From positions 1-64,000 of the forward strand of contig NZ_BSEX01000023.1 of assembly GCF_027922045.1 (NCBI RefSeq): a DNA stretch of 64,000 nucleotides, in the 5' to 3' direction. Under the pieces are notes generated by a model that worked only from the letters and a program-made list of their open reading frames with translations, was not told where the DNA came from and did not search any database. Positions 8,155 to 17,385 of this stretch are shown piece by piece; the stretch's first letter is position 1; the number at the start of each line of letters is the position of its first letter. This DNA is from Microbacterium terregens (lineage in GTDB: Bacteria > Pseudomonadota > Alphaproteobacteria > Sphingomonadales > Sphingomonadaceae). Both the position numbers and the translations under genes were made by a program.

Positions 8155-9722
8155 GCAAAATGCTCCTGTCTGAGATGATCGGAAAGCCGCAGCGCGAGGG
8201 CGGTCAGCATCATCGTGGGCGATCCGCTGCCCGCGGTCGGGAACACCGAGCTTCCCGCGACATAGAGGTTGCCGACGCCGTGCACGCGGCAGTCGCGATC
8301 GACCACGCCGTGGCGCGGATCGTCGCTCATGCGGGTCGTGCCGGTGTGATGATAACCGATGTCGAGTTCGGGAAAGTCCGGCCATGGCGCTTCGGGATCG
8401 TAGCGCAGGCGCAACCGGCCGAGCCCGCGCCGGCCGGTCTCCTCGCCGAAGAGCATCAGGCTGCGGTGGAGCGAGCGCTTGCCCTCGTCCGCCAGCGCCC
8501 AGTGGAGATTGAGGATCGGCATGCCCAGCGCGTCCACCGCATCGGTGAGGGTCACGCGGCTCTCGGGGATCGGCCGCGGCTCCAGCCGAGCGGCAACGCG
8601 GTAGCGGGTGGGCTCCGCCCGGCAATAACCGCGATCGACCGCCCAGCCCGCGGTGTCGAGCGGATGGGCGAGCGCGGTGGAAAGGTCTTCGCCGCGGATG
8701 CTGCCGGCGTCTCCGGCGGCGATGCCGTCCTGGAGCCGCTTGGCAGCGGCACCGCCGGCGGTGGGCTGCTCGTAGACGGGCGTCACCCGCAGAAAGACGT
8801 CGTCGATCCGCTCCCGCCTCAGCGCTGCGTCGGTGAGCAGGAAGTGGCTGACGGTGTGGGTATCGCCCGGATAGTCCTGGAACGCCATCAGCCGGTCCAT
8901 CGGCACGGCCGAGTTGCGGGCGAAGTCCTGGTAGATCACGACATGGTCCGTGAAGTAGCGCCCGACCTGGTCGTGAGCGTTGCCGAGGCCGGCCGCGAAC
9001 GGCCGACGCGAGGCGAGCAGCACTCGGGCATTCTCCACCCCGCCCGCGGCCAGAACGAACACGCGGGCGCGCACCTTCGCCTCGCTGCCGGGGAGCGTGC
9101 GAACCGTCGCCTCCTCGATCCTGGTGCCATCCGCCGAGCCGACCAGCTCGGTAACGTTGGCGTGGTGGAGGAAGCGGATGTTCGGCGCCTTGGCGACGGA
9201 AGGCGCATAGCGGGCAAAAGTGCGGTTGCCGGTCTGGGGATTGAGGGGCGCGACGAACGTCAGCCGGGTTTCGAACAGCTGCGGGTCGAGCGGCCAACCC
9301 TGCGTCGCCAGGCGCCGACGCCAGGCTTCCGGCGACCAATCGACGGTGTCCTCCCGGAACAGCACCCGCTTCGACGCCTCCGGCAGATAATCGGCGATGT
9401 CAGCAAGGGCGATGGGCCAGCCGGTGTTCGGGACGCCCGGCCGCGCCGCGAAGTCCCGGTCGAGGAAGCGGTAGCAATGGCCCGACCAGTGGTTGGTCGT
9501 CCCGCCGATGTAGCGGAGGCGGGACGCCTGCAGCGGATAGGGGAGCCCGCTGACCGTTGCATTGCCGTTGAGCTGCTCCACCTCCCGCTCGATCCCCTCG
9601 CCGCCGCTCTCCAGCAGCAGCACGCGCACCCCCGTACCGGCGAAAGGTGAGGCTAAGGTTAGGCCAGCGGCGCCCGCTCCGATGATGCAGAGATCGGCCT
9701 CCAGCGGCGCATTGCCGAGCAT
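8151..9722 (-). CDS. GMC-family FAD-dependent dehydrogenase (large subunit)
   Basis: The protein has 523 residues from ATG 9722. It opens with the FAD-binding Rossmann motif CIIGAGAAG, has a second nucleotide-site element FVLAAGGVENARVLL, and ends with the GMC C-terminal domain containing YHHTGTTRMSDD and the PTAGSGSPT segment that lines the flavin site. It probably oxidises a sugar, polyol or related alcohol; the substrate cannot be told. It has no export signal of its own, consistent with co-export with the downstream Tat subunit. GGGGAGG lies upstream of an in-frame CTG at 9740, and family members usually carry the six extra residues this would add (LFEDAR), so the real start may be CTG 9740. 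First gene of an operon with ATGA overlaps. Confidence 0.88.
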   Translation of the reverse strand: MLGNAPLEADLCIIGAGAAGLTLASPFAGTGVRVLLLESGGEGIEREVEQLNGNATVSGLPYPLQASRLRYIGGTTNHWSGHCYRFLDRDFAARPGVPNTGWPIALADIADYLPEASKRVLFREDTVDWSPEAWRRRLATQGWPLDPQLFETRLTFVAPLNPQTGNRTFARYAPSVAKAPNIRFLHHANVTELVGSADGTRIEEATVRTLPGSEAKVRARVFVLAAGGVENARVLLASRRPFAAGLGNAHDQVGRYFTDHVVIYQDFARNSAVPMDRLMAFQDYPGDTHTVSHFLLTDAALRRERIDDVFLRVTPVYEQPTAGGAAAKRLQDGIAAGDAGSIRGEDLSTALAHPLDTAGWAVDRGYCRAEPTRYRVAARLEPRPIPESRVTLTDAVDALGMPILNLHWALADEGKRSLHRSLMLFGEETGRRGLGRLRLRYDPEAPWPDFPELDIGYHHTGTTRMSDDPRHGVVDRDCRVHGVGNLYVAGSSVFPTAGSGSPTMMLTALALRLSDHLRQEHFA

Positions 9723-9890
9723 TCGCGCATCTTCGAACAGACCAGCCTCCCCTCGCCCCTCCAGCCCCCCCGCCGGCACTGCCGCCTGCCTATCCGCGTG
9801 CCCAAAGCGTGAACAGACGGGCGACCGGGTAGCGTATCCGGAACGGAGCAAGGTCTTTCACTCGGCCGGTCCAAAGCCTAGATCACCTCC

Positions 9891-11285
9891 ATGTCCGAGC
9901 TTTCCTCGCTGCTTCAGGCCGATCGCGGCCAACCTGCCCGCACCATCCACCTGGTGGACCCCCAGGGGTTCGACGCGTGGCTCGGGCTTCAGCCGCCCCG
10001 CCACCGCGCCGCGATCGTCGCGCAGCGGCTGAAGCCGACGGGCTTTGCCCACGCCATTCTTCCCGGCGAAGGAGCCGAGGACTGGTCGGTGGTCGCTGTC
10101 GTGGCGAACACAAGCGAACTCTCCTCCTGGTGCCTGGCCAAGCTGGCCGAGGTGCTGCCCGCCGGCAGCTACCGCCTCCACAGCGGCGAAACCGGCGCGG
10201 CGGCGTTCGGCTGGATCGTCGCGCAGCACCGCTTCACCCGCTACCGCAAGGACGAGGGTGGCGAAGGCCCTCGTATCCTGCTTACCGGCGACCCGGCGCG
10301 GGTCGACGATGTGGTGCGACAGGCGGCGGCCACGCTGCTGGTCCGCGACCTGGTCGACACCGGCGCCAACGACCTCGGCCCCGCCGAGCTGGAGGCGCAG
10401 GCGGCAAGCCTCGCCAGCGCGCACGGCGCCACGCTGACGGTGACCAAGGGTGCCGAGCTGGAGCGGGGCTACCCGATGATCCATGCTGTAGGAAAGGCCG
10501 CCGCCAAGGGTCGCGAGCCGCGGCTGATCGAGGTCGAATGGGGCAACCCGGCGCATCCGCGCGTCGCGATCGTCGGCAAGGGCGTGTGCTTCGACTCGGG
10601 CGGGCTGAACATCAAGCCCGGCAGCGGCATGGCGCTGATGAAGAAGGACATGGGCGGTGCCGCCCATGCGCTGGCGCTTGCCACGCTGGTGATCGAATCG
10701 CGGCTGCCGGTCCGGTTGCACCTGCTGGTGCCGGCGGTGGAGAATGCGATCGCCGGGGACGCCTTCAGGCCCGGCGACGTGCTCCGCACCCGCAAGGGCA
10801 TCACGGTCGAGAATACCAACACGGACGCGGAAGGGCGGCTGATCCTGGGCGATGCGCTCACCCGCGCTGCCGAATCGCAGCCGGAGCTGATGATCGACTT
10901 CGCGACGCTTACCGGTGCCGCGCGCGTCGCGCTGGGCCCGGACCTGCCCGCGACCTTCGCCAATGACGAGGCACTGGCGGCCGACCTGCTCGCCTGCGGT
11001 ACGGCCGAAGGGGATCCGCTGTGGCGGCTGCCGCTGTGGGACGCGTACGACGACATGCTGAAGTCGAGCGTCGCCGACATGGTCAATGCACCCGAGGGCG
11101 GCTTCGCCGGGGCGATCACCGCGGCGCTGTTCCTCCGGCGGTTCGTGCCTGGGGAGATCGCCTGGGCGCATCTCGATACCTTCGCGTGGCGGCCGTCCCC
11201 CAAGCCGGGCCGACCCAAGGGCGGCGACGCCTATGGCCTGCGCGCAGCCTGGGCATTGCTGCGCCGCCGCTACGACGGTCGCTGA
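9891..11285 (+). CDS. M17 leucyl aminopeptidase family protein
   Basis: Zinc-dependent cytosolic aminopeptidase that removes N-terminal residues from peptides. The 464-residue protein has a poorly conserved N-terminal domain and a C-terminal M17 catalytic domain. That domain carries the metal and catalytic residues in VCFDSGGLNIKPG...MKKDMGGAA (Asp and Lys ligands) and the signature NTDAEGRL (Asp, Glu and the catalytic Arg). The length is slightly below that of PepA, as in the PepB-like 'leucyl aminopeptidase family' of alphaproteobacteria. ATG 9891 follows a divergent 168-bp spacer from the GMC operon. No operon partner downstream. Confidence 0.93.
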   Translation: MSELSSLLQADRGQPARTIHLVDPQGFDAWLGLQPPRHRAAIVAQRLKPTGFAHAILPGEGAEDWSVVAVVANTSELSSWCLAKLAEVLPAGSYRLHSGETGAAAFGWIVAQHRFTRYRKDEGGEGPRILLTGDPARVDDVVRQAAATLLVRDLVDTGANDLGPAELEAQAASLASAHGATLTVTKGAELERGYPMIHAVGKAAAKGREPRLIEVEWGNPAHPRVAIVGKGVCFDSGGLNIKPGSGMALMKKDMGGAAHALALATLVIESRLPVRLHLLVPAVENAIAGDAFRPGDVLRTRKGITVENTNTDAEGRLILGDALTRAAESQPELMIDFATLTGAARVALGPDLPATFANDEALAADLLACGTAEGDPLWRLPLWDAYDDMLKSSVADMVNAPEGGFAGAITAALFLRRFVPGEIAWAHLDTFAWRPSPKPGRPKGGDAYGLRAAWALLRRRYDGR

Positions 11286-11358
11286 ACCGGCACATTTTGG
11301 GACAGGGTTAACCAATTCTTCACGTGTAGGGCACGCGCGAAGCGGGTACGCAGGAGAT

Positions 11359-12390
11359 ATGAGAACCCGCCTCCTTGCAGCCGCCCTCTCGGCTACCGCC
11401 CTCGCCCTTCCGGCGGTCGCCTCGCCGGTGGTCGGCGTCGACGCGCTGAAGGAATGGAACCTGATCGTGCTGGGGGACCTGACCTCCAGTTCCGAGGTGG
11501 AGGGGCGGACCTTCGTCGGCGGCAACCTCGACGGCAATTCGTCGAACTACCAGATCAAGACGCCGCCGCCATCCTCCTATGACACGCCCGGCCTGATCGT
11601 CGTCGGCGACGTGACCGGGGGCACGAAGAACCTCAACAACGGGTCGGGCGCCGTGGTGGGCGGCAACGTCAGCAGCGGCTTCAACCTGAACGGTGCAGCC
11701 CAGACGGTGCAGGTCGGCGGCAGCATCGCCAACACCAACGTGAACCAGAACACGGTGAACTCGGGACTGGCCTCCAACGCCGGCTTCCTCGAAGGGCTGC
11801 AGCAGCAGAAAAGCCTGCTCGCGAGCGGCATGACCGACCTGTCGCAGGGCATGACGAAGCTGGAGGCGAACAGCACCGTCACCTTCGCCAACAATCGCGC
11901 GACCTTCAACGCGAAGCCCGACGCAAAGGGCGTCGCGGTGTTCAACCTGACGGCTGACGACCTCAACCGCATCGGCGAAATCCAGTTCGACCTCAACGGC
12001 GCCGACACCGCGATCGTCAACGTCAGCGGCGCGAACATTGTGCTGAACGACAATTTTCTCGGCGGCACCCAGGGTCTCGGCGAGCATGTCATCTGGAACT
12101 TCGCCGACGCGAAGAACCTGTCGCTGACCACCGCCTGGGGCGGATCGGTGCTGGCGCCGGGCGCCGCTGCGAACACCGGCAACTATATCCAGGGATCGGC
12201 CGTGTTCGGCAGCCTGGTGCAGAACGGCGAGTTCCACCTGGGTACCTATACCGGCGGCTATACGCCGACGACCCCGACCGATCCCGGCGGCCCGAAGCCG
12301 GTGCCGGAGCCCGGCACCTGGGCGCTGATGCTTGCCGGGCTGGCAATGGCGGCCCTGCTGCTGCGTCGCCGGCGCGGGGCTGCGGCGTAA
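11359..12390 (+). CDS. Choice-of-anchor A family surface protein with PEPxxWA-CTERM signal
   Basis: The 343-residue protein has a signal peptide (about 1-22). A body of the choice-of-anchor A type (collagen-binding-like beta domain) contains WNLIVLGDL, EVEGRTFVGGN and GGSVLAPGAA segments. It ends with VPEPGTWALMLAGLAMAALLLRRRR, which is a PEP motif, a hydrophobic helix and an Arg cluster, the sphingomonad PEPxxWA variant. Exosortase cleaves such signals and the protein is then anchored or released. ATG 11359 has AGGAG upstream. Exosortase-associated glycan genes occur at 38.6-41.4 kb of the window, but no exosortase gene does. Confidence 0.9.
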   Translation: MRTRLLAAALSATALALPAVASPVVGVDALKEWNLIVLGDLTSSSEVEGRTFVGGNLDGNSSNYQIKTPPPSSYDTPGLIVVGDVTGGTKNLNNGSGAVVGGNVSSGFNLNGAAQTVQVGGSIANTNVNQNTVNSGLASNAGFLEGLQQQKSLLASGMTDLSQGMTKLEANSTVTFANNRATFNAKPDAKGVAVFNLTADDLNRIGEIQFDLNGADTAIVNVSGANIVLNDNFLGGTQGLGEHVIWNFADAKNLSLTTAWGGSVLAPGAAANTGNYIQGSAVFGSLVQNGEFHLGTYTGGYTPTTPTDPGGPKPVPEPGTWALMLAGLAMAALLLRRRRGAAA

Positions 12391-12766
12391 GTCTGGGAGC
12401 AGGCGCAGCCGGCCGAAGCGGATCGGCACCCTCTGCCGTTTGGCTAGCGCTGTTTGAGCGTAGGACGAACACTCGCTGCAAATCCCGCCGTGCGCCCGCG
12501 AAGGTGGGAGTTCAGGGTTTCGGAAATCGTCAGTCGTTGCTCTGCTTGGCCCTGGATCCCCGCCTTCGCGGGGATACGGAAGTAGGAGATGGCGCCCCCC
12601 TCCTGGAACAGTATCCGGCAGGGTGCGAGAGGGCCGCGCCGGTGCGCGATTTTTCGACCGTCGTTCCGACCGGACCCCGGCCTTCGCCGGGGTACGGGTG
12701 GCGGGTTCGTGTCGGCGCGCTTCGATCCCCGCCCGAGCCCGCGCAGACCGCCGGCGCCGCGCGCGC
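12391..12766. repeat. Intergenic cluster of three REP-type palindromes
   Basis: No gene is visible. Three copies of a short palindromic element occur. A degenerate inverted copy spans 12495-12508 (loop GAAG). A second has arms ATCCCCGC/GCGGGGAT around CTTC (12556-12575). A third has arms ACCCCGGC/GCCGGGGT around CTTC (12674-12693). The last two share the flanks TGGA or CGGA before and TACGG after. The same element recurs at 17332-17351. Such elements in both orientations between convergent genes resemble bacterial interspersed mosaic elements and can protect 3' ends or terminate transcription. Confidence 0.75.
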
Positions 12767-13513
12767 TCAGATCGCCGCGGCCGCCTGGATGATCGGCACG
12801 AACTTTTCGGCAGTCAGGCTGGCGCCGCCGACGAGCGCGCCGTCGACATTCTCCACCGCCAGGATCTTGGCCGCGTTCTCCCCGGTGACCGAGCCGCCGT
12901 AGAGGATGCGGATACGATCGGCCGCGTCGCCCACCATCATGCGCAGCTTGGCGCGCGCGATCGCGTGGATCGAGGCGATCTCCTCGGTCGTAGGCGTACG
13001 ACCGGTACCGATCGCCCAGCGGGGTTCGTATGAGAGCGTGAACCAGTCGCCATCGGCATCCTCGGGCACCGACTTCTCGATCTGCGCCTGGACGACGCGT
13101 TCGGCGCGGCCGGCGTTGCGCTCCGCTTCGGTTTCCCCCACGCACAGGATCACGTGCATGCCCTGCTTGCGGGCGGCTGCGGCCTTTGCCCATGCGTCGT
13201 GGCTGGTCTCGTTCTGGTCGGCGCGGCGTTCCGAATGGCCGACGATCACAGTCTGGGCACCCACCTCGACCAGCATCGCCGCCGACACGCAGCCGGTGTG
13301 GGGCCCGTGCTCGTTCTCATGGACGTCCTGCGCTCCGATCCGCACCGTTTGCGCGTGATCGACGGCGGCGGCGATCAGCGTCGTGGGGACGCACAGCGCC
13401 ACGTCGACATGGGGGTGAGCGGCCGCGGCGGCCTCGATCGCTGCGATTTCCTTCAACTGGGCACGCAGCCCGTGCATTTTCCAGTTGCCGGTCACCAGCT
13501 TGCGTCGCGTCAC
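12767..13513 (-). CDS. tpiA: Triose-phosphate isomerase
   Basis: Glycolytic enzyme interconverting dihydroxyacetone phosphate and glyceraldehyde 3-phosphate, cytosolic dimer. The 248-residue protein has all signature residues: substrate Lys in GNWKMHG, electrophile His in VGHSERR, catalytic Glu in SYEPRWAIGTG, and the phosphate-binding GGSV near the C-terminus. GTG 13513 was chosen because AAAGGAG ends seven bases before it. The ATG at 13519 lies directly against the Shine-Dalgarno and is probably part of the spacer. It is divergent from the PpiD-like gene. Confidence 0.96.
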   Translation of the reverse strand: MTRRKLVTGNWKMHGLRAQLKEIAAIEAAAAAHPHVDVALCVPTTLIAAAVDHAQTVRIGAQDVHENEHGPHTGCVSAAMLVEVGAQTVIVGHSERRADQNETSHDAWAKAAAARKQGMHVILCVGETEAERNAGRAERVVQAQIEKSVPEDADGDWFTLSYEPRWAIGTGRTPTTEEIASIHAIARAKLRMMVGDAADRIRILYGGSVTGENAAKILAVENVDGALVGGASLTAEKFVPIIQAAAAI

Positions 13514-13637
13514 GCCCATCTCCTTTGTGTCTGTTGCCGGCGATACCAAGCCCTGCTGCCCGCACAAGCTTGAAGCCGCGCAGCCTGCGCCCTAAAGCGA
13601 CCCGTTCTTTTCTTCCGGCAGGATCGGTAGCTCTTCG

Positions 13638-15581
13638 ATGCTCGCATTCGTCAGGCGGTTTCTCAACTCGACCCTCGGCAAGGGAATCGCACTCGCGTTC
13701 CTGGTCGTGATCGCCCTGGCGTTCGCCGCGGGCGACATCAGCGGCCTGCGCCCGGGTGGCGCATCCAGCGATGTGGTCGCAAAGGTCGGCGGCCACAAGG
13801 TGCACGACGCCGAGCTGACCAAGCAGGTGCAGCAGGAGCTGGAAGGCGCCCGCCAGCGCGACCCGAACGTCGACATGCAGCAGTTGATCGCAGCGGGCGG
13901 CGTGGAGAACATCCTTCAGCGGCTCGTCACCTCGATCGCGCTGGAGAAGTTCGCGAACAAGGTCGGCATGGCGGTGAACAACAAGCTGGTCGACGGGCAG
14001 ATCGCGAGCATCCCCGCGTTCCAGGGCTTTGACGGCAAGTTCGACCAGGCGACCTTCGAGCGCGCGATCGCGCAGCGCGGCATGACCCCGGCGGGTCTGC
14101 GCGAGGCGATCGGCCGCGACATGCTCGCCCAGTGGCTGGTGAGCCCGACCGTGGGCGCCACCCAGCTTCCGGAGCAGATCGCGCTGCCCTATGCCTCGCT
14201 GATGCTAGAGAAGCGCGCGGGGCAGATCGTGCTGATCCCCTCTGCCGCGGTGTCGCAGGGCAACCCGCCGACGGATGCGGAACTGACCGCCTTCTACGCC
14301 AAGAACCGCGCGCGCTACACGGTGCCGGAGCGGCGCGTGATCCGCTATGCCCTGGTGCGTGCCGACAGCGTTGCGGCGCAGGCGACGCCGACCGAGGCGG
14401 AGATCGCGCAGGCCTATCGCGCGGCCGCCAGCCGCTTTGCCGCAACCGAGCGCCGCACCGTCCGCCAGGTGGTGCTGGCCGACCAGAATACGGCGAACCA
14501 GCTGGCCGCCAAGGTAAAGGGCGGCACCGCGATCGATGCCGCCGCCCGCGCGGCCGGGCTTGAGGCGGCAAGCTTCAGCGATCTCGACAAGGCGGCACTG
14601 GGCGCACAGACCTCGCAGGCGATCGCCGCCGCCGCCTTTGCGGCAGGCGAAGGCGCCGTCGTGGGGCCGGTCCGCTCGCCGCTCGGCTGGCACGTGCTGC
14701 GCGTCGAGAAGGTGAGCAAGGTGGCCGGCAAGACGCTGGAGCAGGCCCGTCCCGAATTGGTCGCGGAGCTGAGCCGCAGCAAGGCGGCAGGCGCGATCAA
14801 CGCGGTGCAGGAGAAGATCGACGGCGCGATCAACGACGGCGCCACCTTTGCGGAAGTGGTGAGCGAGGCCAAGCTCTCGGCACAGAGCACCGCGCCCGTC
14901 ACCAGCGGCGGCACCAATCCAGACCAGCCGAACGTTCCGGCCGACCCGGCGCTTGCCCGCGTGATCGAGGCCGGCTTCGCCGCCGAGCAGGGCGACGCGC
15001 CGCAGATCGTGCAGATCGAGCAGGACGGCAGCTTCGCGGTGGTCGGCCTCGACCGGGTGCTCCCGGCGGCTCCCCGCCCGCTCGCGCAGGTCCGCGATGT
15101 GGTGCAAAAGGCGTTCGTCGCCGAGCGCGCGCAGCAGGAAGCGCGCAAGGCCGCAGCGGCGATCCTCGCCAAGGTGAACGGCGGCACGCGGCTCGCCCAG
15201 GCGGTGGCCGCATCCGGCCTGAAGGTGCCGGCGCCGACGCCGCTGACCGCCACCCGTGCGCAGCTTGCCGCGCAGCAGGGCAACGTGCCCCCGCCCGTCG
15301 AGCTGATGTTCGCGATGGCGCCGAAGAAGGCGCGGCTGATCGCGGCACCGGGCAACGGCGGCTGGTTCGTGGTGTATCTGGACAGCATCACGCCCGGTGA
15401 CGCGAGCGGCGACAAGCGCGCCATCGCCTCCGCGCGCGGCGGCCTGGGTCAGGTCGTCGGGCAGGAATATGCCGAGCAGTTCGCCGAGGCGGTTCGCCGC
15501 AACGTGGGCGTGACCAAGAACGACGCCGCCGTCGCCCGCGTCCGCACCACGTTGGCCGGCCAGGGCGGCGCGGCCAACTGA
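13638..15581 (+). CDS. PpiD-like periplasmic peptidylprolyl isomerase/chaperone
   Basis: The 647-residue protein has one N-terminal transmembrane anchor (about residues 13-33, IALAFLVVIALAFAAGD) and a large periplasmic part. A SurA-N-like chaperone region (about 36-190) is followed by a parvulin-type rotamase domain (about 230-370) with PVRSPLGWHVLRVEKV, then a second chaperone-like segment. This is the PpiD arrangement: an inner-membrane foldase at the Sec translocon exit that helps secreted and outer-membrane proteins. ATG 13638 gives the typical MLAFVRRFLNS start. trpE follows after 17 bases, so the two may be co-transcribed. Confidence 0.88.
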   Translation: MLAFVRRFLNSTLGKGIALAFLVVIALAFAAGDISGLRPGGASSDVVAKVGGHKVHDAELTKQVQQELEGARQRDPNVDMQQLIAAGGVENILQRLVTSIALEKFANKVGMAVNNKLVDGQIASIPAFQGFDGKFDQATFERAIAQRGMTPAGLREAIGRDMLAQWLVSPTVGATQLPEQIALPYASLMLEKRAGQIVLIPSAAVSQGNPPTDAELTAFYAKNRARYTVPERRVIRYALVRADSVAAQATPTEAEIAQAYRAAASRFAATERRTVRQVVLADQNTANQLAAKVKGGTAIDAAARAAGLEAASFSDLDKAALGAQTSQAIAAAAFAAGEGAVVGPVRSPLGWHVLRVEKVSKVAGKTLEQARPELVAELSRSKAAGAINAVQEKIDGAINDGATFAEVVSEAKLSAQSTAPVTSGGTNPDQPNVPADPALARVIEAGFAAEQGDAPQIVQIEQDGSFAVVGLDRVLPAAPRPLAQVRDVVQKAFVAERAQQEARKAAAAILAKVNGGTRLAQAVAASGLKVPAPTPLTATRAQLAAQQGNVPPPVELMFAMAPKKARLIAAPGNGGWFVVYLDSITPGDASGDKRAIASARGGLGQVVGQEYAEQFAEAVRRNVGVTKNDAAVARVRTTLAGQGGAAN

Positions 15582-15598
15582 CGCTGGGGAACGGAGCT

Positions 15599-17101
15599 TT
15601 GATCCAGGGACGCGAGGGCGCGCAGGCAGCGCTTGCCGCGGGCACGCCGGCACTGCTGTGGCAGCGGCTGGTGGCGGACACCGAAACGCCGGTGGCCGCC
15701 GCGCTCAAGCTCATCGAGCCCGGCCGCGGCGACTTCCTGCTCGAGTCGGTCGAGGGCGGATCGGTGCGCGGACGCCACAGCCTGATCGGGCTCGCGCCGG
15801 ACCTGGTGTTCCGCGCGACCGGCGCCGAGGCGACGATCAACCGCAACTGGCTTTCCGACCGCGATGCGTTCGAGCCGTGCGCGGAGCCGACCCTGGAAGC
15901 GCTGCGCACGCTCGTCACCTCGTGCCGGATGGACGTGCCCGAGGCACTGCCGCGCGCCCTCGCCTGCTTGGTCGGCTATTTCGGCTATGAGACGATCGGC
16001 CTGGTCGAGAAGCTCGATCGGCCCCCGGCCAATCCGCTCGACCTGCCGGACATGGTGTTCGTGCGGCCGACGCTGCTGATGGTGTTCGATCGCCTTTCGG
16101 ACGCGCTGTTCCTGGTGGCGCCGGTGTGGCCCGGATCGGGCGACGCGGAGGCGACGATCGCAGCCGCCGCCGCGCGGATCGAGGACGTGGCGGCACGGCT
16201 CGCCCGGACGCCGCTTCCCGAGCCCGCCCGGCAGGAATCGCACGAGATCGCGCTCACCCCCGCCCTGGCACCCGGCCGCTATGCGGAGATGGTGGCAGGC
16301 GCGAAGGAATATATCAGCGCGGGCGACATCTTTCAGGTGGTGCTGGCGCAGCGTTTCACGGCGCCCTTCACCCTGCCGCCGTTCGAGCTGTACCGCGCGC
16401 TCCGGCGGATCAACCCGTCGCCCTTCCTCTACCACCTCGACCTGCCGGGCTTTTCCCTCATCGGATCGAGCCCGGAGATCCTGGTGCGGGTGCGCGACGG
16501 TGAAGTCACGATCCGTCCGATCGCCGGTACCCGTCCGCGGGGCGCGACCGCGGTCCAGGACGCGGAGAATCGCGCGAGCCTGCTCGCCGATCCCAAGGAG
16601 CGCGCCGAGCATCTGATGCTGCTGGACCTGGGCCGCAACGACGTCGGCCGGGTGGCGGAGGCGGGTAGCGTACGGGTGACCGACAGCTACGGCATCGAGT
16701 TCTACAGCCATGTGATGCACATCGTGTCCAACGTGGTCGGCCGGCTCTCGCCGGATCACGACGCGCTGGATGCGCTGTTCGCAGGCTTTCCGGCGGGCAC
16801 CGTCAGCGGCGCGCCCAAGGTGCGCGCCTGTCAGGTGATCGCCGAGCTAGAGGGGGAGACGCGCGGCGCCTATACGGGCGGCGTCGGCTATTTCTCGCCC
16901 GATGGATCGATGGACTCGTGCATCGTGCTGCGGACCGCGGTGGTGAAGGACGGCACCATGCACGTCCAGGCAGGCGCCGGCATCGTCGCCGACAGCAACC
17001 CGGACTATGAACAGCGCGAGTGCGAGGCCAAGGCGAGCGCGCTGCTGGCCGCCGCCCGCGAGGCGATCGCCCAGGCGAGCAGCCCCCGCTTCGGGCAATA
17101 G
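15599..17101 (+). CDS. trpE: Anthranilate synthase component I
   Basis: Converts chorismate plus ammonia (from TrpG) to anthranilate, the first step of tryptophan synthesis. The 500-residue protein has the N-terminal TrpE domain and the C-terminal chorismate-binding domain with SPEILVRV, PIAGTRPRG, DLGRNDVGRVA and FPAGTVSGAPKVRA. The start is TTG 15599 with GGGGAACGGAG upstream; no other start fits the family N-terminus. It is separated from trpG by a spacer with a REP element and by a minus-strand gene, so trpE and trpGDC are not one simple transcript here. Confidence 0.95.
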   Translation: MIQGREGAQAALAAGTPALLWQRLVADTETPVAAALKLIEPGRGDFLLESVEGGSVRGRHSLIGLAPDLVFRATGAEATINRNWLSDRDAFEPCAEPTLEALRTLVTSCRMDVPEALPRALACLVGYFGYETIGLVEKLDRPPANPLDLPDMVFVRPTLLMVFDRLSDALFLVAPVWPGSGDAEATIAAAAARIEDVAARLARTPLPEPARQESHEIALTPALAPGRYAEMVAGAKEYISAGDIFQVVLAQRFTAPFTLPPFELYRALRRINPSPFLYHLDLPGFSLIGSSPEILVRVRDGEVTIRPIAGTRPRGATAVQDAENRASLLADPKERAEHLMLLDLGRNDVGRVAEAGSVRVTDSYGIEFYSHVMHIVSNVVGRLSPDHDALDALFAGFPAGTVSGAPKVRACQVIAELEGETRGAYTGGVGYFSPDGSMDSCIVLRTAVVKDGTMHVQAGAGIVADSNPDYEQRECEAKASALLAAAREAIAQASSPRFGQ

Positions 17102-17108
17102 CGGGGGC
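17082..17108 (+). terminator. Hairpin overlapping the trpE stop codon
   Basis: Nine-bp arms GCCCCCGCT (17082-17090) and AGCGGGGGC (17100-17108) enclose the last codons and the TAG of trpE. There is no T tract, so it is a weak terminator candidate or a 3'-end stabiliser. Confidence 0.4.
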
Positions 17109-17385
17109 GGAATCCCCGCCCGCTCCGGCAGAGGACGTCGGAAAAGCGGGGGCCCTCCCCCCATCTTGTATGCGCGCGAAGGCGGAGATCCAGAGTTTAG
17201 CAGGACAGCGACGGCTGGCTTTCGCAACCCCTCGCGGGAGCACAGCAGGGGATCGGGAGAGGGCCGGCAAACGCCAGCTCAGTCTGGCACGGGCCGCCGG
17301 TTAGCGAGGACTGCCAAGTCACCGCAACTGGACCCCGGCCTTCGCCGGGGTACGATGCAGGTTCCGGTCCCCCTCGCGATTCTGA
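17102..17385. repeat. Spacer with REP-type palindromes
   Basis: The 284-base gap between convergent genes carries no gene. A REP-type palindrome with arms ACCCCGGC/GCCGGGGT around CTTC lies at 17332-17351, nearly identical to the copy at 12674-12693. A degenerate inverted copy is at about 17170-17193. Confidence 0.7.

Noticed and set aside
11310..11335. Possible CtrA box TTAACCAATTCTTCA upstream of the PEPxxWA gene
   Set aside because: The second half site is TTCA, not TTAA; with one site and one mismatch it is not convincing.
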